Virus record (IMG/VR): IMGVR_UViG_3300044682_000126
Location: 1-24,423 of that record
From: a virus
Reading direction: 5' to 3' (one strand)
Length of the DNA stretch: 24,423 nucleotides
Shown: in pieces, positions 13,008 through 19,555 of the stretch
Layout of the letters: the number at the start of each line of letters is the position of its first letter
Position numbering within the stretch: the first letter of the stretch is position 1
Program-made: the position numbers and the translations under genes
The notes under the pieces: model-generated
Seen by the model: only the letters and a program-made list of their open reading frames with translations
The model's database searches: none
What the model was told of the DNA's origin: nothing

Positions 13008-13042
13008 AAGCCCGGCATAAGCACTGTGCTTATGCCGGGCTT
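13008..13042. terminator. Strong hairpin terminator before the capsid gene
   Basis: 17-nt arms (AAGCCCGGCATAAGCAC and its exact complement) with about a 5-nt effective loop, followed by ttcccg. It separates the protease unit from the capsid gene, which therefore needs its own promoter (TAACCT or GTTACT, near 13065-13077). Confidence 0.85.
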
Positions 13043-13106
13043 TCCCGTCGCCCGGTCTGTCCCGTAACCTGTTACTGAACGCCGTGGTCGTGCTCTCTGC
13101 GCGAAG

Positions 13107-13137
13107 CCGGTCCATCCTTTTGAACAAGGAGGACCGG
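13107..13137 (+). promoter_or_regulatory. Hairpin sequestering the capsid Shine-Dalgarno
   Basis: CCGGTCC (13107-13113) pairs with GGACCGG (13131-13137). After one bulged A, TCCTT (13115-13119) pairs with AAGGA (13126-13130), leaving loop TTGAAC. The whole ribosome site AAGGAGGA lies in the 3' arm of this 12-bp stem, five bases before ATG 13143. It would block initiation unless opened. Confidence 0.65.
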
Positions 13138-13142
13138 AGCCC

Positions 13143-14510
13143 ATGGCGTCCGATCTCGCAAAGAGCCTCCACGAGCAGGAGCAGGGCGTCTGGGCGAAAA
13201 TCCAGTCTCTCGCCCAGGCTGCCGCGACTGAGAAGCGCAATTTTACCGACGACGAGCAGCGTTCGTTCGATTCGATGCACGAGGAGCTCGACGGCGTCGA
13301 CAAGCGCCTCAAGCAGATCCTCGAAGACGAGAAGCGCTCTGCTGCGACCGACGAGATGTACGGCCAGCTGGAGCAGCGGACGGCCAACCCCGGCGCGCGG
13401 CGCCAGGACAACCCGTTCGAAGCCGAGATGCGGGCCTTTGCCCGGGGCGAGAAGCGGACGCTCGACATCGTGTCGTCCGAATCCCGGATCATGCAGCGGC
13501 TGGCGACGACCCGGCCCATCAGCCCGTACGAAGTCCGTGTGCTGACCGACGCTTACATGGCGCCCGGCTCGTTCACGAACCAGACCAACGCCGGCATTGT
13601 CCCGATCGACTTCTACGACCAGCTTCTGTCGTACCTGATCGAAGTTTCGGGTGTTATGCAGACCGGCCCCACGGTGCTGAACACGGCGGGCGGCGAGCCG
13701 ATTCAGGTTCCCATCGTCAACCAGCACACCGGCCTCACTTCGGCTGGCATCCAGGTGGGCGTCTCGGCCGCGCAGTCTGCGACCCTGGCTACCGCTGACC
13801 CGGTTTTCGCGCAGAAGACGCTGACCGCCAACAAGTTCGGCATCCTGATCCAGGTAGCGCGCGAACTGATCGACGACTCCGGTGTCAACCTGCTCGGCTA
13901 CCTGGCGATGTCCGCCGGCCGCGCGATCGGCAACGCGCTCGGCTCCTCGCTGATCAACGGTGGCAATGGCATCTCCGGCAACATCCTGTCGGCGCCTGTC
14001 GCGGTCACGGGTGCCTCCGGCGTTTCCGGCGCGGCGTCTGCGTCCAACCAGGTTGAGGGCGGCCCGTCCTACTCCAACCTGATCGACATGGAGTACAGCG
14101 TCATCGCGCCGTACCGCCAGTCGCGGTCCTGCTACTGGCTCGCGGCCGACAAGACCCTGGCGGCTCTCCGCAAGCTGACCGACCAGATCGGCCGGCCCCT
14201 GTGGGAGCCTTCCACGGTCCTCGGCTCGCCCGACCTGCTGCTCGGCAAGCCCCTGGTGGCCGACCCGTTCATGCCGGGCATCGGCACGCCGTCCATCACC
14301 TCGATCGCCTTCGGCGACTTCTCGCAGTACTTCGTCCGGATGGTCGGCGGAGTGCGGTTCGAGCGGTCGGACGACTTTGCTTTCGGTTCTGACCTGGTGT
14401 CCTTCCGGGCCATCATCCGGGCCGACGGCCAGCTGATGAACCCGCCCGTCTCGGTTACCCCGTCCCTCAAGGGCCAGCCGATCGTCCTGTTCCAGGGCGG
14501 CGCGAGCTAA
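13143..14510 (+). CDS. Major capsid protein (HK97 fold)
   Basis: 455 aa. Builds the icosahedral shell. Residues 1-80 form a charged coiled coil (KSLHEQEQGVWAKIQSL...DEEQRSFDSMHEELDGVDKRL) like the HK97 delta domain, which is normally removed by the prohead protease; a cut somewhere in 85-125 is likely. The rest shows the HK97 MCP pattern: AGIVPIDFYDQLLSYL, an E-loop region rich in Ala/Gly/Ser, FGILIQVARELIDDS, and a C-terminal P/A-domain (FGDFSQYFVRMVGGVRFERSDDFAF). It stands between two terminators and has its own leader with the hairpin described above. Confidence 0.93.
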   Translation: MASDLAKSLHEQEQGVWAKIQSLAQAAATEKRNFTDDEQRSFDSMHEELDGVDKRLKQILEDEKRSAATDEMYGQLEQRTANPGARRQDNPFEAEMRAFARGEKRTLDIVSSESRIMQRLATTRPISPYEVRVLTDAYMAPGSFTNQTNAGIVPIDFYDQLLSYLIEVSGVMQTGPTVLNTAGGEPIQVPIVNQHTGLTSAGIQVGVSAAQSATLATADPVFAQKTLTANKFGILIQVARELIDDSGVNLLGYLAMSAGRAIGNALGSSLINGGNGISGNILSAPVAVTGASGVSGAASASNQVEGGPSYSNLIDMEYSVIAPYRQSRSCYWLAADKTLAALRKLTDQIGRPLWEPSTVLGSPDLLLGKPLVADPFMPGIGTPSITSIAFGDFSQYFVRMVGGVRFERSDDFAFGSDLVSFRAIIRADGQLMNPPVSVTPSLKGQPIVLFQGGAS

Positions 14511-14524
14511 GCTCAGCTGTAACA

Positions 14525-14561
14525 GGAAGCCCTTCGTCAGTTACGCTGGCGGAGGGCTTCC
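14525..14561. terminator. Terminator after the capsid gene
   Basis: GGAAGCCCT (14525-14533) and AGGGCTTCC (14553-14561), with further CG and CAG/CTG pairs inside the 19-nt interval. It begins about 15 nt after the capsid stop. Confidence 0.75.
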
Positions 14562-14580
14562 CGCATTCCGAGGAGAAAAT

Positions 14581-14766
14581 ATGAACAGCTGGCGGAAATC
14601 ACGTTACAGTACCTGCTACGGAGCCTGCGTGGAGGTAGGCAGCCGGTCAGGCAGGTCGTTTATCGAGGTCCGGGATACTGTTAACCGGAAAGGCCCCGTC
14701 CTCGAAGTGCCGGCCGGCGCCTGGCGCGAGTTCACTGCCCGGGTTAAGGACGGGGTGCCGGCGTGA
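14581..14766 (+). CDS. DUF397 family protein
   Basis: 61 aa with the complete DUF397 pattern: WRKSRYS (4-10), C12...CVEV (16-19), VRDT (30-33), GPVLEVP and W48 near the end. In actinobacterial chromosomes DUF397 proteins are usually encoded beside XRE-type regulators, in pairs linked to development and proposed to act as toxin/antitoxin-like modules. No XRE gene is visible here. The Shine-Dalgarno gaggaga precedes the ATG. The stop overlaps the next start (GTGA). A phage copy right behind the capsid gene suggests capture of a host regulatory partner. Confidence 0.85.
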   Translation: MNSWRKSRYSTCYGACVEVGSRSGRSFIEVRDTVNRKGPVLEVPAGAWREFTARVKDGVPA

Positions 14767-15305
14767 AAGCGGTCAGGCTGACCCGCGCCAACGGGCTGAA
14801 CCCGCGGGTACAGGGGGAAAAGAACTCTGTCCTGATCCTAGAAGACGGCGAGGCAGCGGCGCTCGTAGAAAACAGCCTGGCCGTGTACGCGCCCGGGTAC
14901 GATCCGCAGCCGTCGTTCACAGCAGGCGGTGCACAGGAGATTCCGGTCGTGAAGAAGGAGAACGCCCCGGCGCCGGATGAGGTGCCGGACATCGCAGACG
15001 CGGCGTTCGCCGGTCCGGAGCACGCGGCGAAGCGCATGCAGGAGCTGGCCGGCTACACCGGGGAACTCGGGCTGTACGAGAACCAGCAGCCCGTCGTAGA
15101 CCAGGATGCGCTTGAAGCCGGGTACCCGATTGACATCGATCCTTCGCCGGGACTGAAGCAGCCGTGGACGACTGCGCCGAAATCGGAGTGGATCGAGTGG
15201 GCGGTGCACGGTGATCACGGGAAGGAACGCCCGGCTCCGGAGGAAGCAGCGGTCATGACGAAGGCGCAGCTGATGAACAGCTACAGCTATGGAGAACGGC
15301 TTTAG
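14763..15305 (+). CDS. Hypothetical protein in the head region
   Basis: 180 aa, acidic. The N-terminal 45 residues (KAVRLTRANGLNPRVQGEKNSVLILEDGEAAALVENSLAVY) look like a small beta domain. The middle is Pro/Glu/Ala-rich and the end (SEWIEWAVHGDHGKERPAPEEAAVMTKAQLMNSYSYGERL) is conserved-looking. By position it could be a head-completion protein, but no connector family is recognised. GTG overlaps the DUF397 stop by 4 nt. Confidence 0.65.
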   Translation: MKAVRLTRANGLNPRVQGEKNSVLILEDGEAAALVENSLAVYAPGYDPQPSFTAGGAQEIPVVKKENAPAPDEVPDIADAAFAGPEHAAKRMQELAGYTGELGLYENQQPVVDQDALEAGYPIDIDPSPGLKQPWTTAPKSEWIEWAVHGDHGKERPAPEEAAVMTKAQLMNSYSYGERL

Positions 15306-15310
15306 CCTTC

Positions 15311-15316
15311 TACACT
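15311..15316 (+). promoter_or_regulatory. Promoter -10 (TACACT), leadered type
   Basis: TACACT lies 34 nt before ATG 15351 and is followed by a normal Shine-Dalgarno (aaggag, 15334-15339). It has the same -10 form as the leaderless promoters but drives a leadered transcript. Confidence 0.4.
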
Positions 15317-15350
15317 GGTGCTATAGCGTCCAGCAAGGAGATCAGCTGAC

Positions 15351-15875
15351 ATGGCTACTGTGAACGACGGCACCAACCCGGGCCGCAGCCCTCAGCCTGC
15401 GCGGCAGTCGCCTAGCCGCGTCCGCCACGGCCGCGCTGAAGCAGGCCTCGACCCGACGAACGAAACCGGCCAGACCCCGTCCGAGATTTTCGGGTTCTCG
15501 CAGACCTACTCGACCGGTGCGCGGGGCTCGTCCGGTGGCGGCTCCGTTCCTTCCGACGTGACGATCCAGAAGGGCCAGCTCGACTCCGGCCTCTCCAACG
15601 TCAGCGGCAGCGAGATCACCTCGACCGGCGCGTCCGGTTCTGCGGGGGCCTCCAACCGGGGCGGCGGCGAGACCGTGACGTACACGGACCCGTTCGGCTA
15701 CATCGGCCAGGAGCACCGCGAGAGCTCGACGACGGGGCGCATCAGCGGCGACGGCGACTGGACGCAGGCCAACAGCGACGGCTACTCCGGCGGACCGACC
15801 CTGCCCATCCTGCAGAATGCCCGGCCCACGTCGACCGGCGCCGGCCAGGGACACGTCCGGACTCACCGGGGCTGA
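15351..15875 (+). CDS. Gly/Ser/Thr-rich low-complexity protein
   Basis: 174 aa, almost entirely Gly, Ser, Thr, Gln and charged residues, with no hydrophobic core until a short segment (TYTDPFGYIGQEHRE, about 104-118). It is probably disordered. Its place in the virion gene region and its Ser/Thr richness make it a possible virion protein and a possible glycosylation target for the enzymes encoded downstream; that is inference. Good Shine-Dalgarno (caaggagatc). Confidence 0.65.
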   Translation: MATVNDGTNPGRSPQPARQSPSRVRHGRAEAGLDPTNETGQTPSEIFGFSQTYSTGARGSSGGGSVPSDVTIQKGQLDSGLSNVSGSEITSTGASGSAGASNRGGGETVTYTDPFGYIGQEHRESSTTGRISGDGDWTQANSDGYSGGPTLPILQNARPTSTGAGQGHVRTHRG

Positions 15876-15876
15876 C

Positions 15877-16053
15877 ATGTCCAGGGACCTTTCGGGTACC
15901 AGGTGGAGCCAGCTTCCGCTCTGGGGCGCTGTCGGCGCCGGGCGGCAGGACGAGGCGTCTCCGGTACCCGAAGGGTTCAGCCTTACTCCGTCGGCAGACG
16001 CCGAGCCGGAACAAGCACCAGAGGAGGTACCTGATGGCAGTGCAGGATCTTAG
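15877..16053 (+). CDS. 58-aa acidic hypothetical protein
   Basis: ATG 15877 lies one base after the upstream stop; the longer frame from 15817 is inside the previous gene. It begins MSRDLSGTRWSQLPLWGAVGAGRQDEASP and ends in an acidic, Pro-rich tail. No family is recognised. It overlaps the next gene by 20 bp, and the next gene's Shine-Dalgarno (gaggagg) lies inside it. Confidence 0.5.
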   Translation: MSRDLSGTRWSQLPLWGAVGAGRQDEASPVPEGFSLTPSADAEPEQAPEEVPDGSAGS

Positions 16054-16297
16054 CCATCTGGCCAGGGGCTCACTGGTAGCCGATTCTTCGATGCACGGCG
16101 GCAACACAGTGAGTGTCGTGCCGCCCTTCAACCCGCCGGGGACCGAGTCTGAGGCTACTCAGGGGATTCCGACGCACAGCCGGCCGGAACCTGACATCGG
16201 CCCGAACAACGACAGCCAGCTGCATGCCAGGGTCAGCGGCAGCGGCGAGTACCCGATGACCGAACGGACCTGGAAGAAGGTGACCCCCAATGGCTAA
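16034..16297 (+). CDS. 87-aa hypothetical protein
   Basis: Begins MAVQDLSHLARGSLVADSSMHGG. Polar and Pro/Gly-rich, probably extended. gaggagg upstream supports the ATG. It overlaps the next gene by 8 nt. It shares composition (His, Asn, Gly, Pro) with the following protein; both may be small virion components. No family is recognised. Confidence 0.6.
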   Translation: MAVQDLSHLARGSLVADSSMHGGNTVSVVPPFNPPGTESEATQGIPTHSRPEPDIGPNNDSQLHARVSGSGEYPMTERTWKKVTPNG

Positions 16298-16559
16298 CTG
16301 GGGTCCTGTCGAGCATCCCGTCGAGCATTTCAGCGGGCGCGCGGTCGGCGAAGAGGGCGCTGTCGTCCAGCCGCACGTGAACGGCGGGAACGCGCCGCAC
16401 CACGCGGTGGACTACAACGCTACCGACGGGCGGCACGGCCGGGAATCCGGTATGGCGCCGTGGGACTCGGTCGACGTCAACTCCGGTACGGCGAGCGACA
16501 CGGACTGGAGCAAGACCGGCTCGTTCCCCGACGGACCCGGGAGCTGGCGGCAGACCTAG
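16290..16559 (+). CDS. 89-aa hypothetical protein
   Basis: Begins MANWGPVEHPVEHFSGRAVGEEG. Rich in His, Gly, Asp and Trp, without hydrophobic segments. gaagaaggtg upstream acts as ribosome site. It ends just before the promoter of the membrane module. No family is recognised. Confidence 0.6.
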   Translation: MANWGPVEHPVEHFSGRAVGEEGAVVQPHVNGGNAPHHAVDYNATDGRHGRESGMAPWDSVDVNSGTASDTDWSKTGSFPDGPGSWRQT

Positions 16560-16568
16560 GCCGGCTCC

Positions 16569-16574
16569 TATGCT
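16569..16574 (+). promoter_or_regulatory. Leaderless promoter -10 (TATGCT)
   Basis: TATGCT, 6 nt (cccctt), then ATG 16581. It probably drives the three-gene membrane module. Confidence 0.65.
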
Positions 16575-16580
16575 CCCCTT

Positions 16581-16949
16581 ATGAAAAAGCTCGCAGCAGC
16601 CCTGGCCCTCGCCGGACTGGGGCTTGCTGTCTGGGCGGTCATCCTGCACCCGTGGGGCGCGGCGACCGCCATAGGGGTGCACCCGTACCCGGCGGGCACG
16701 CCCTGGGAATACCAGATGTGGTCCGGGATAATTCCGGCTCTGACCATTCTTACGCTGTTCGGGTCGCTCGGCGGTGCCTACCACCTGCATAACTGTCACA
16801 AGGACGGCTGCTGGCGGATCGGGAAGCACCGGATCGCCGGAACGCCGTGGTGCGACCGGCATAAAACTGAGGCTAAACCGTCTGTCAGTACTGAAGACCT
16901 TCTTGCCTCGATTCTGGCCGAGCTGGTGCGGCAGGGCCTGGGTCAGTGA
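16581..16949 (+). CDS. Two-helix membrane protein with Cys/His motif
   Basis: 122 aa. TM1 about 5-25 (AAALALAGLGLAVWAVIL), TM2 about 48-68 (SGIIPALTILTLFGSLGGAYHL). Directly after TM2 comes HLHNCHKDGCWRIGKHRIAGTPWCDRHK, with three Cys and five His in about 28 residues, a likely metal site at the membrane surface. The C-terminal tail is helical. It overlaps the channel gene by 4 nt, so the two are probably co-translated. It could be a metal-sensing or accessory subunit; this is inference from position. Confidence 0.65.
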   Translation: MKKLAAALALAGLGLAVWAVILHPWGAATAIGVHPYPAGTPWEYQMWSGIIPALTILTLFGSLGGAYHLHNCHKDGCWRIGKHRIAGTPWCDRHKTEAKPSVSTEDLLASILAELVRQGLGQ

Positions 16950-17314
16950 ACGTGCACCACCGCCGGATGTTCTGGCTGCTCGGATCGGTGGCAGCGCTGG
17001 TCGTCGGCCTCGGCGCGCTGTACGGGTATACCGACCCGGTCGTCGGGACCTGGGGCGGGATCTATTTCGCGATCGTCACGGTGACAACGGTCGGCTACGG
17101 TGACATCATCCCGCGCGGCTGGGAAGACCACATCGTCGCGCTGGCGATCATGATCCTGATCATCCCGCTGTGGACCGGCGTGTTCTCTCTGCTGACCACC
17201 GGGTTCATTACCCAGGAAGCCGAGAAACGGCACCAGGAGCAGCAGGAGCACGCCGACCGGCGGCACGAGGAACTCAAGCAGCACATTTCCGGCAGCACGG
17301 GAACGACGAGCTAG
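16946..17314 (+). CDS. KcsA-like two-TM potassium channel
   Basis: 122 aa. TM1 about 9-28, pore helix about 35-46, selectivity filter TVTTVGYGD (45-53) with the canonical TVGYGD, and TM2 about 62-86. This is the full core of an Ion_trans_2 potassium channel, which would work as a tetramer and pass potassium across the host membrane. The C-terminal 89-113 segment (EAEKRHQEQQEHADRRHEELKQ) is a likely tetramerising coiled coil; its many His could make it pH- or metal-sensitive. It begins in GTGA overlap with the preceding gene. The size is close to minimal viral potassium channels. Confidence 0.9.
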   Translation: MNVHHRRMFWLLGSVAALVVGLGALYGYTDPVVGTWGGIYFAIVTVTTVGYGDIIPRGWEDHIVALAIMILIIPLWTGVFSLLTTGFITQEAEKRHQEQQEHADRRHEELKQHISGSTGTTS

Positions 17315-17330
17315 GTGCCAGGTGGCACTT
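17313..17330. repeat. Palindrome copy C, AGGTGCCAGGTGGCACTT
   Basis: GTGCCA-GG-TGGCAC lies between the channel stop and the transporter start; the GTG start (17322) is inside it. Related to copies at 1629 and 7092. A protein or RNA fold here could control transporter translation. Confidence 0.5.
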
Positions 17331-17777
17331 AGGCGAACCGGGCTGCTGCGCCCGGCTGTGTTCGGCCTCGCCGACGGTACGATGTCGATGCTCGGCGTCC
17401 TGCTCTACCTGCTCCACCACCAGAACCTGATCTTCCCGGCCGCGCTCATGGGCGGGATCAGCGCAGCGGTGTCCATGGCCGGCGGTGAATGGCTGTCCGA
17501 TTCCGACAACGGCTTCGGGGCGTCCGCCGTGATGGGACTGGCGACCGGAGCGGGCGCGATCCTCCCGGCTGTCCCGTTCGCCCTGGCCCGCGGTGCCACT
17601 GCGCTGACAGCTACCGTTGTCATCTGCTTGCTGATCGGCGTCGTTGTCGGGGGCATGCGCGGCCAGGCCGGCAGGCGGCACTCCAAGGTGTTCGAGATGG
17701 CCGTCACCCTCGGGCTGCTCGCCGTCATCTTCGGCGTTGTTCTCGTCTGCTCTGTCCTGGTACCGAATCCGGGTTAG
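17322..17777 (+). CDS. Minimal VIT1/CCC1-like metal transporter
   Basis: 151 aa with four or five membrane helices. FGLADGTMSMLGVLLYLL (14-31) matches the first VIT1 helix with its metal-pathway Asp18. GGISAAVSMAGGEWLSDSD (44-62) matches the second, with Met52 and Glu56. GASAVMGLATGAGAILPAVPFAL (66-88) matches the third, and two more helices follow. VIT1/CCC1 proteins move iron(II) or manganese(II) in exchange for protons. The usual cytosolic metal-binding helices between helix 2 and 3 are absent, so this is a shortened version. It lies 7 nt after the channel gene. The start codon choice is uncertain. Confidence 0.75.
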   Translation: MALRRTGLLRPAVFGLADGTMSMLGVLLYLLHHQNLIFPAALMGGISAAVSMAGGEWLSDSDNGFGASAVMGLATGAGAILPAVPFALARGATALTATVVICLLIGVVVGGMRGQAGRRHSKVFEMAVTLGLLAVIFGVVLVCSVLVPNPG

Positions 17778-17780
17778 GCT
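17775..17780 (+). promoter_or_regulatory. Leaderless promoter -10 (TAGGCT)
   Basis: TAGGCT overlaps the transporter stop codon; 6 nt (gcctgt), then GTG 17787. Confidence 0.6.
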
Positions 17781-17786
17781 GCCTGT

Positions 17787-18002
17787 GTGGTCAACACGCG
17801 GAAAATGGCCCGGCGCCTGGCGATGCACGGGGACACCTGCACCCAGGTTCGCCAAGGGCTCGGGCGGCTTGCTCCCTGCCAGTGCGGGAAGTCCCTGGCC
17901 TGGGTGTGCGGCTGCGGAGACGTCATTATCGTGCGCGGCGGGGCCTGCGGCGAGTGGCAGGCCGATGCGGCGTCGCGGAACGCGCTGGTGGTTTACCGGT
18001 GA
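17787..18002 (+). CDS. Cys-rich hypothetical protein
   Basis: 71 aa. Residues 31-43 read CQCGKSLAWVCGC, a CxC...CxC knuckle, with Cys at 18 and 54. Probably zinc-binding. No Shine-Dalgarno; leaderless start. Stop overlaps the next start (GTGA). No family is recognised. Confidence 0.6.
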   Translation: MVNTRKMARRLAMHGDTCTQVRQGLGRLAPCQCGKSLAWVCGCGDVIIVRGGACGEWQADAASRNALVVYR

Positions 18003-18244
18003 GCACGGTCTGGGTTGTCCTGGTTGAAGACTGTCATGATGATGTTGAGGCAGTGCCGTTCAGCACGAAGGCCGGGGCAGTCGCGGCTGCACGGGAAGCA
18101 GTAAACGGCCGCGGGGACGTATGCGACGAGGAACTGTCCCGGAGTATGCGGGCTGACGGCTGTGTGCTGCTCCTGTCGTACGGGGAAAGCGACTGCGTGC
18201 GCGTGGTGGAGCGGAACCTGGATGACGCCGGGAAGCTCAGGTGA
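17999..18244 (+). CDS. 81-aa hypothetical protein
   Basis: GTG 17999 overlaps the upstream stop; longer readings of the frame lie inside the transporter and Cys-rich genes. Begins MSTVWVVLVEDCHDDVEAVPFSTKAGAVAAAREAV: a beta strand, a loop and an Ala-rich helix, a layout common in small phage proteins of unknown role. Ends DDAGKLR. Confidence 0.6.
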   Translation: MSTVWVVLVEDCHDDVEAVPFSTKAGAVAAAREAVNGRGDVCDEELSRSMRADGCVLLLSYGESDCVRVVERNLDDAGKLR

Positions 18245-18260
18245 AGATCTCCTCTGCTAG

Positions 18261-18266
18261 TAGGAT
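18261..18266 (+). promoter_or_regulatory. Promoter -10 (TAGGAT) of the sugar operon
   Basis: TAGGAT, 7 nt (gcgcagc), then ATG 18274 of a micro-ORF. It probably drives the whole 18274-24353 operon. Confidence 0.55.
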
Positions 18267-18273
18267 GCGCAGC

Positions 18274-18321
18274 ATGCCGGTTATCGTAATGCCTTACCAG
18301 GGGGTGAGCCCGCACCTGTGA
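18274..18321 (+). CDS. 15-aa leader peptide of the sugar operon
   Basis: MPVIVMPYQGVSPHL, leaderless, stop overlapping the glycosyltransferase start (GTGA). The peptide may have no function beyond bringing ribosomes to the next start, which has only a loose Shine-Dalgarno (gggggtgag). Alternatively the transcript simply has a 44-nt leader. Confidence 0.35.
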   Translation: MPVIVMPYQGVSPHL

Positions 18322-19394
18322 AGATCCTCGCCAGCCACGACGGAGGTTCCGGGTGCGCCTTAGCCTGGTACCGGATGCTAGTCCCGCTGACCGCGGTGAA
18401 CGAGCTCGCGCCAAACGTTAGTGTCACCTTCCGCTCGGGGGGCCCGAAACTAATGCGGCACCCGCACCCGGTGGTGAAGATCACCGATGCGAACGACGCG
18501 GACCTGATCGTGTCCCAGCGTGCCAGCGACTACAACGGCCTGGGTCTCTGGCGGCGCTGGGGCAGTACTCCCGGCCTGCGCACTGTATATGAGAACGACG
18601 ACGACGTCTTCAGCATCACCGCGGAGAACTTCGCCGCCTGGCAGACCTACAAAGACGGCACCGAGGTCCGTGAGGCCACCTTCCGCTACTTCCGCACGGC
18701 GAACCTGGTGACCACGACGACCCCGCACCTGGGCGACCGCTTCCGGGAGATGCTGGAGAACCGGGTGACCGTCGAGGTGCTGCCTAACTACATCCCGGCC
18801 TGGGTGCTAGATTTGCCGCGAGACCCATTCGGCAGAAGGTTGCGGATCGGCTGGGCCGGCGGCGCTTCGCACGCGCGGGACATCCACACGGCGACGCCGG
18901 CGGTCCGCCGGTTCATGAAGCGGTTCCCGGACTGGGACCTGTACCTCGGCGGCGTCGACTACCGGCCCTCGTTCAGGTGCCCGCCCGAGCGGTCGTTCTT
19001 CACCGAGTGGATACACGTCACCGACGACCCGCAGCTCTACTACCGCTCGATCGACTTCGACATCGGGATCTGCCCGCTGTTGTCCACCCAGTTCAGCCGT
19101 TCGAAATCCTGGGTCAAGGCGCTGGAGTACTTCGCCCGCGGCATCCCCGTCGTGGCAAGCGACGTCGAGCCTTACCGGCGGTTCATCGACCATGGCGCCA
19201 ACGGATTTCTCGCTAAGTCCGATCATGAGTGGCTGAAGTACCTGTCCCTGCTCGCCTCCGACGAACAGCTGCGTCTCAAGATGGGCGAGGCGGCTAAAGC
19301 CAAGGCACGCGAGAACACTATCGAGGCGCATTATGCTGAGTGGGTCAACGCGTACAAGATGCTGTTCCCGATCGGATGGGAATTCCAGGGATGA
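18318..19394 (+). CDS. GT-B glycosyltransferase (GT4-like)
   Basis: 358 aa. The first half has an unusual GxGCALAWYRMLVPL start, as in some phage and capsule GT4-like enzymes. The second half begins RLRIGWAGGASHARDI and ends in the donor-binding region DIGICPLLSTQFSRSKSWVKALEYFARGIPVVASDVEPYRRFI-DHGANGFLAK, with the Glu-rich GT4 pattern (KALEYFA...PVVASD). It would transfer a sugar from a nucleotide donor to a protein or glycan acceptor in the cytoplasm. First enzyme of the operon; overlaps the next gene by 4 nt. Donor and acceptor unknown. Confidence 0.85.
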   Translation: MKILASHDGGSGCALAWYRMLVPLTAVNELAPNVSVTFRSGGPKLMRHPHPVVKITDANDADLIVSQRASDYNGLGLWRRWGSTPGLRTVYENDDDVFSITAENFAAWQTYKDGTEVREATFRYFRTANLVTTTTPHLGDRFREMLENRVTVEVLPNYIPAWVLDLPRDPFGRRLRIGWAGGASHARDIHTATPAVRRFMKRFPDWDLYLGGVDYRPSFRCPPERSFFTEWIHVTDDPQLYYRSIDFDIGICPLLSTQFSRSKSWVKALEYFARGIPVVASDVEPYRRFIDHGANGFLAKSDHEWLKYLSLLASDEQLRLKMGEAAKAKARENTIEAHYAEWVNAYKMLFPIGWEFQG

Positions 19395-19555
19395 CTGCTC
19401 AGAACATCGAGGAAATCAGCCAGCTGACCGACAACCTCTACAGCTTTTACCGGAACGCCCGGCTGTCGCAGTTCAGCGAGAGGCAAGCGATAGCCCTGAC
19501 CGCGAAGTGGCTGGAGGTCATGACCGGGCACAGCAGGGAAGCGGCTAGTACGTGA
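19391..19555 (+). CDS. 54-aa helical hypothetical protein
   Basis: ATG in the overlap ATGA with the glycosyltransferase stop; the longer frame from 19340 lies inside that gene. MTAQNIEEISQLTDNLYSFYRNARLSQFSERQAIALTAKWLEVMTGHS reads as two amphipathic helices. Similar short proteins occur in actinophage operons. Overlaps the next start by 4 nt. Confidence 0.55.
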   Translation: MTAQNIEEISQLTDNLYSFYRNARLSQFSERQAIALTAKWLEVMTGHSREAAST

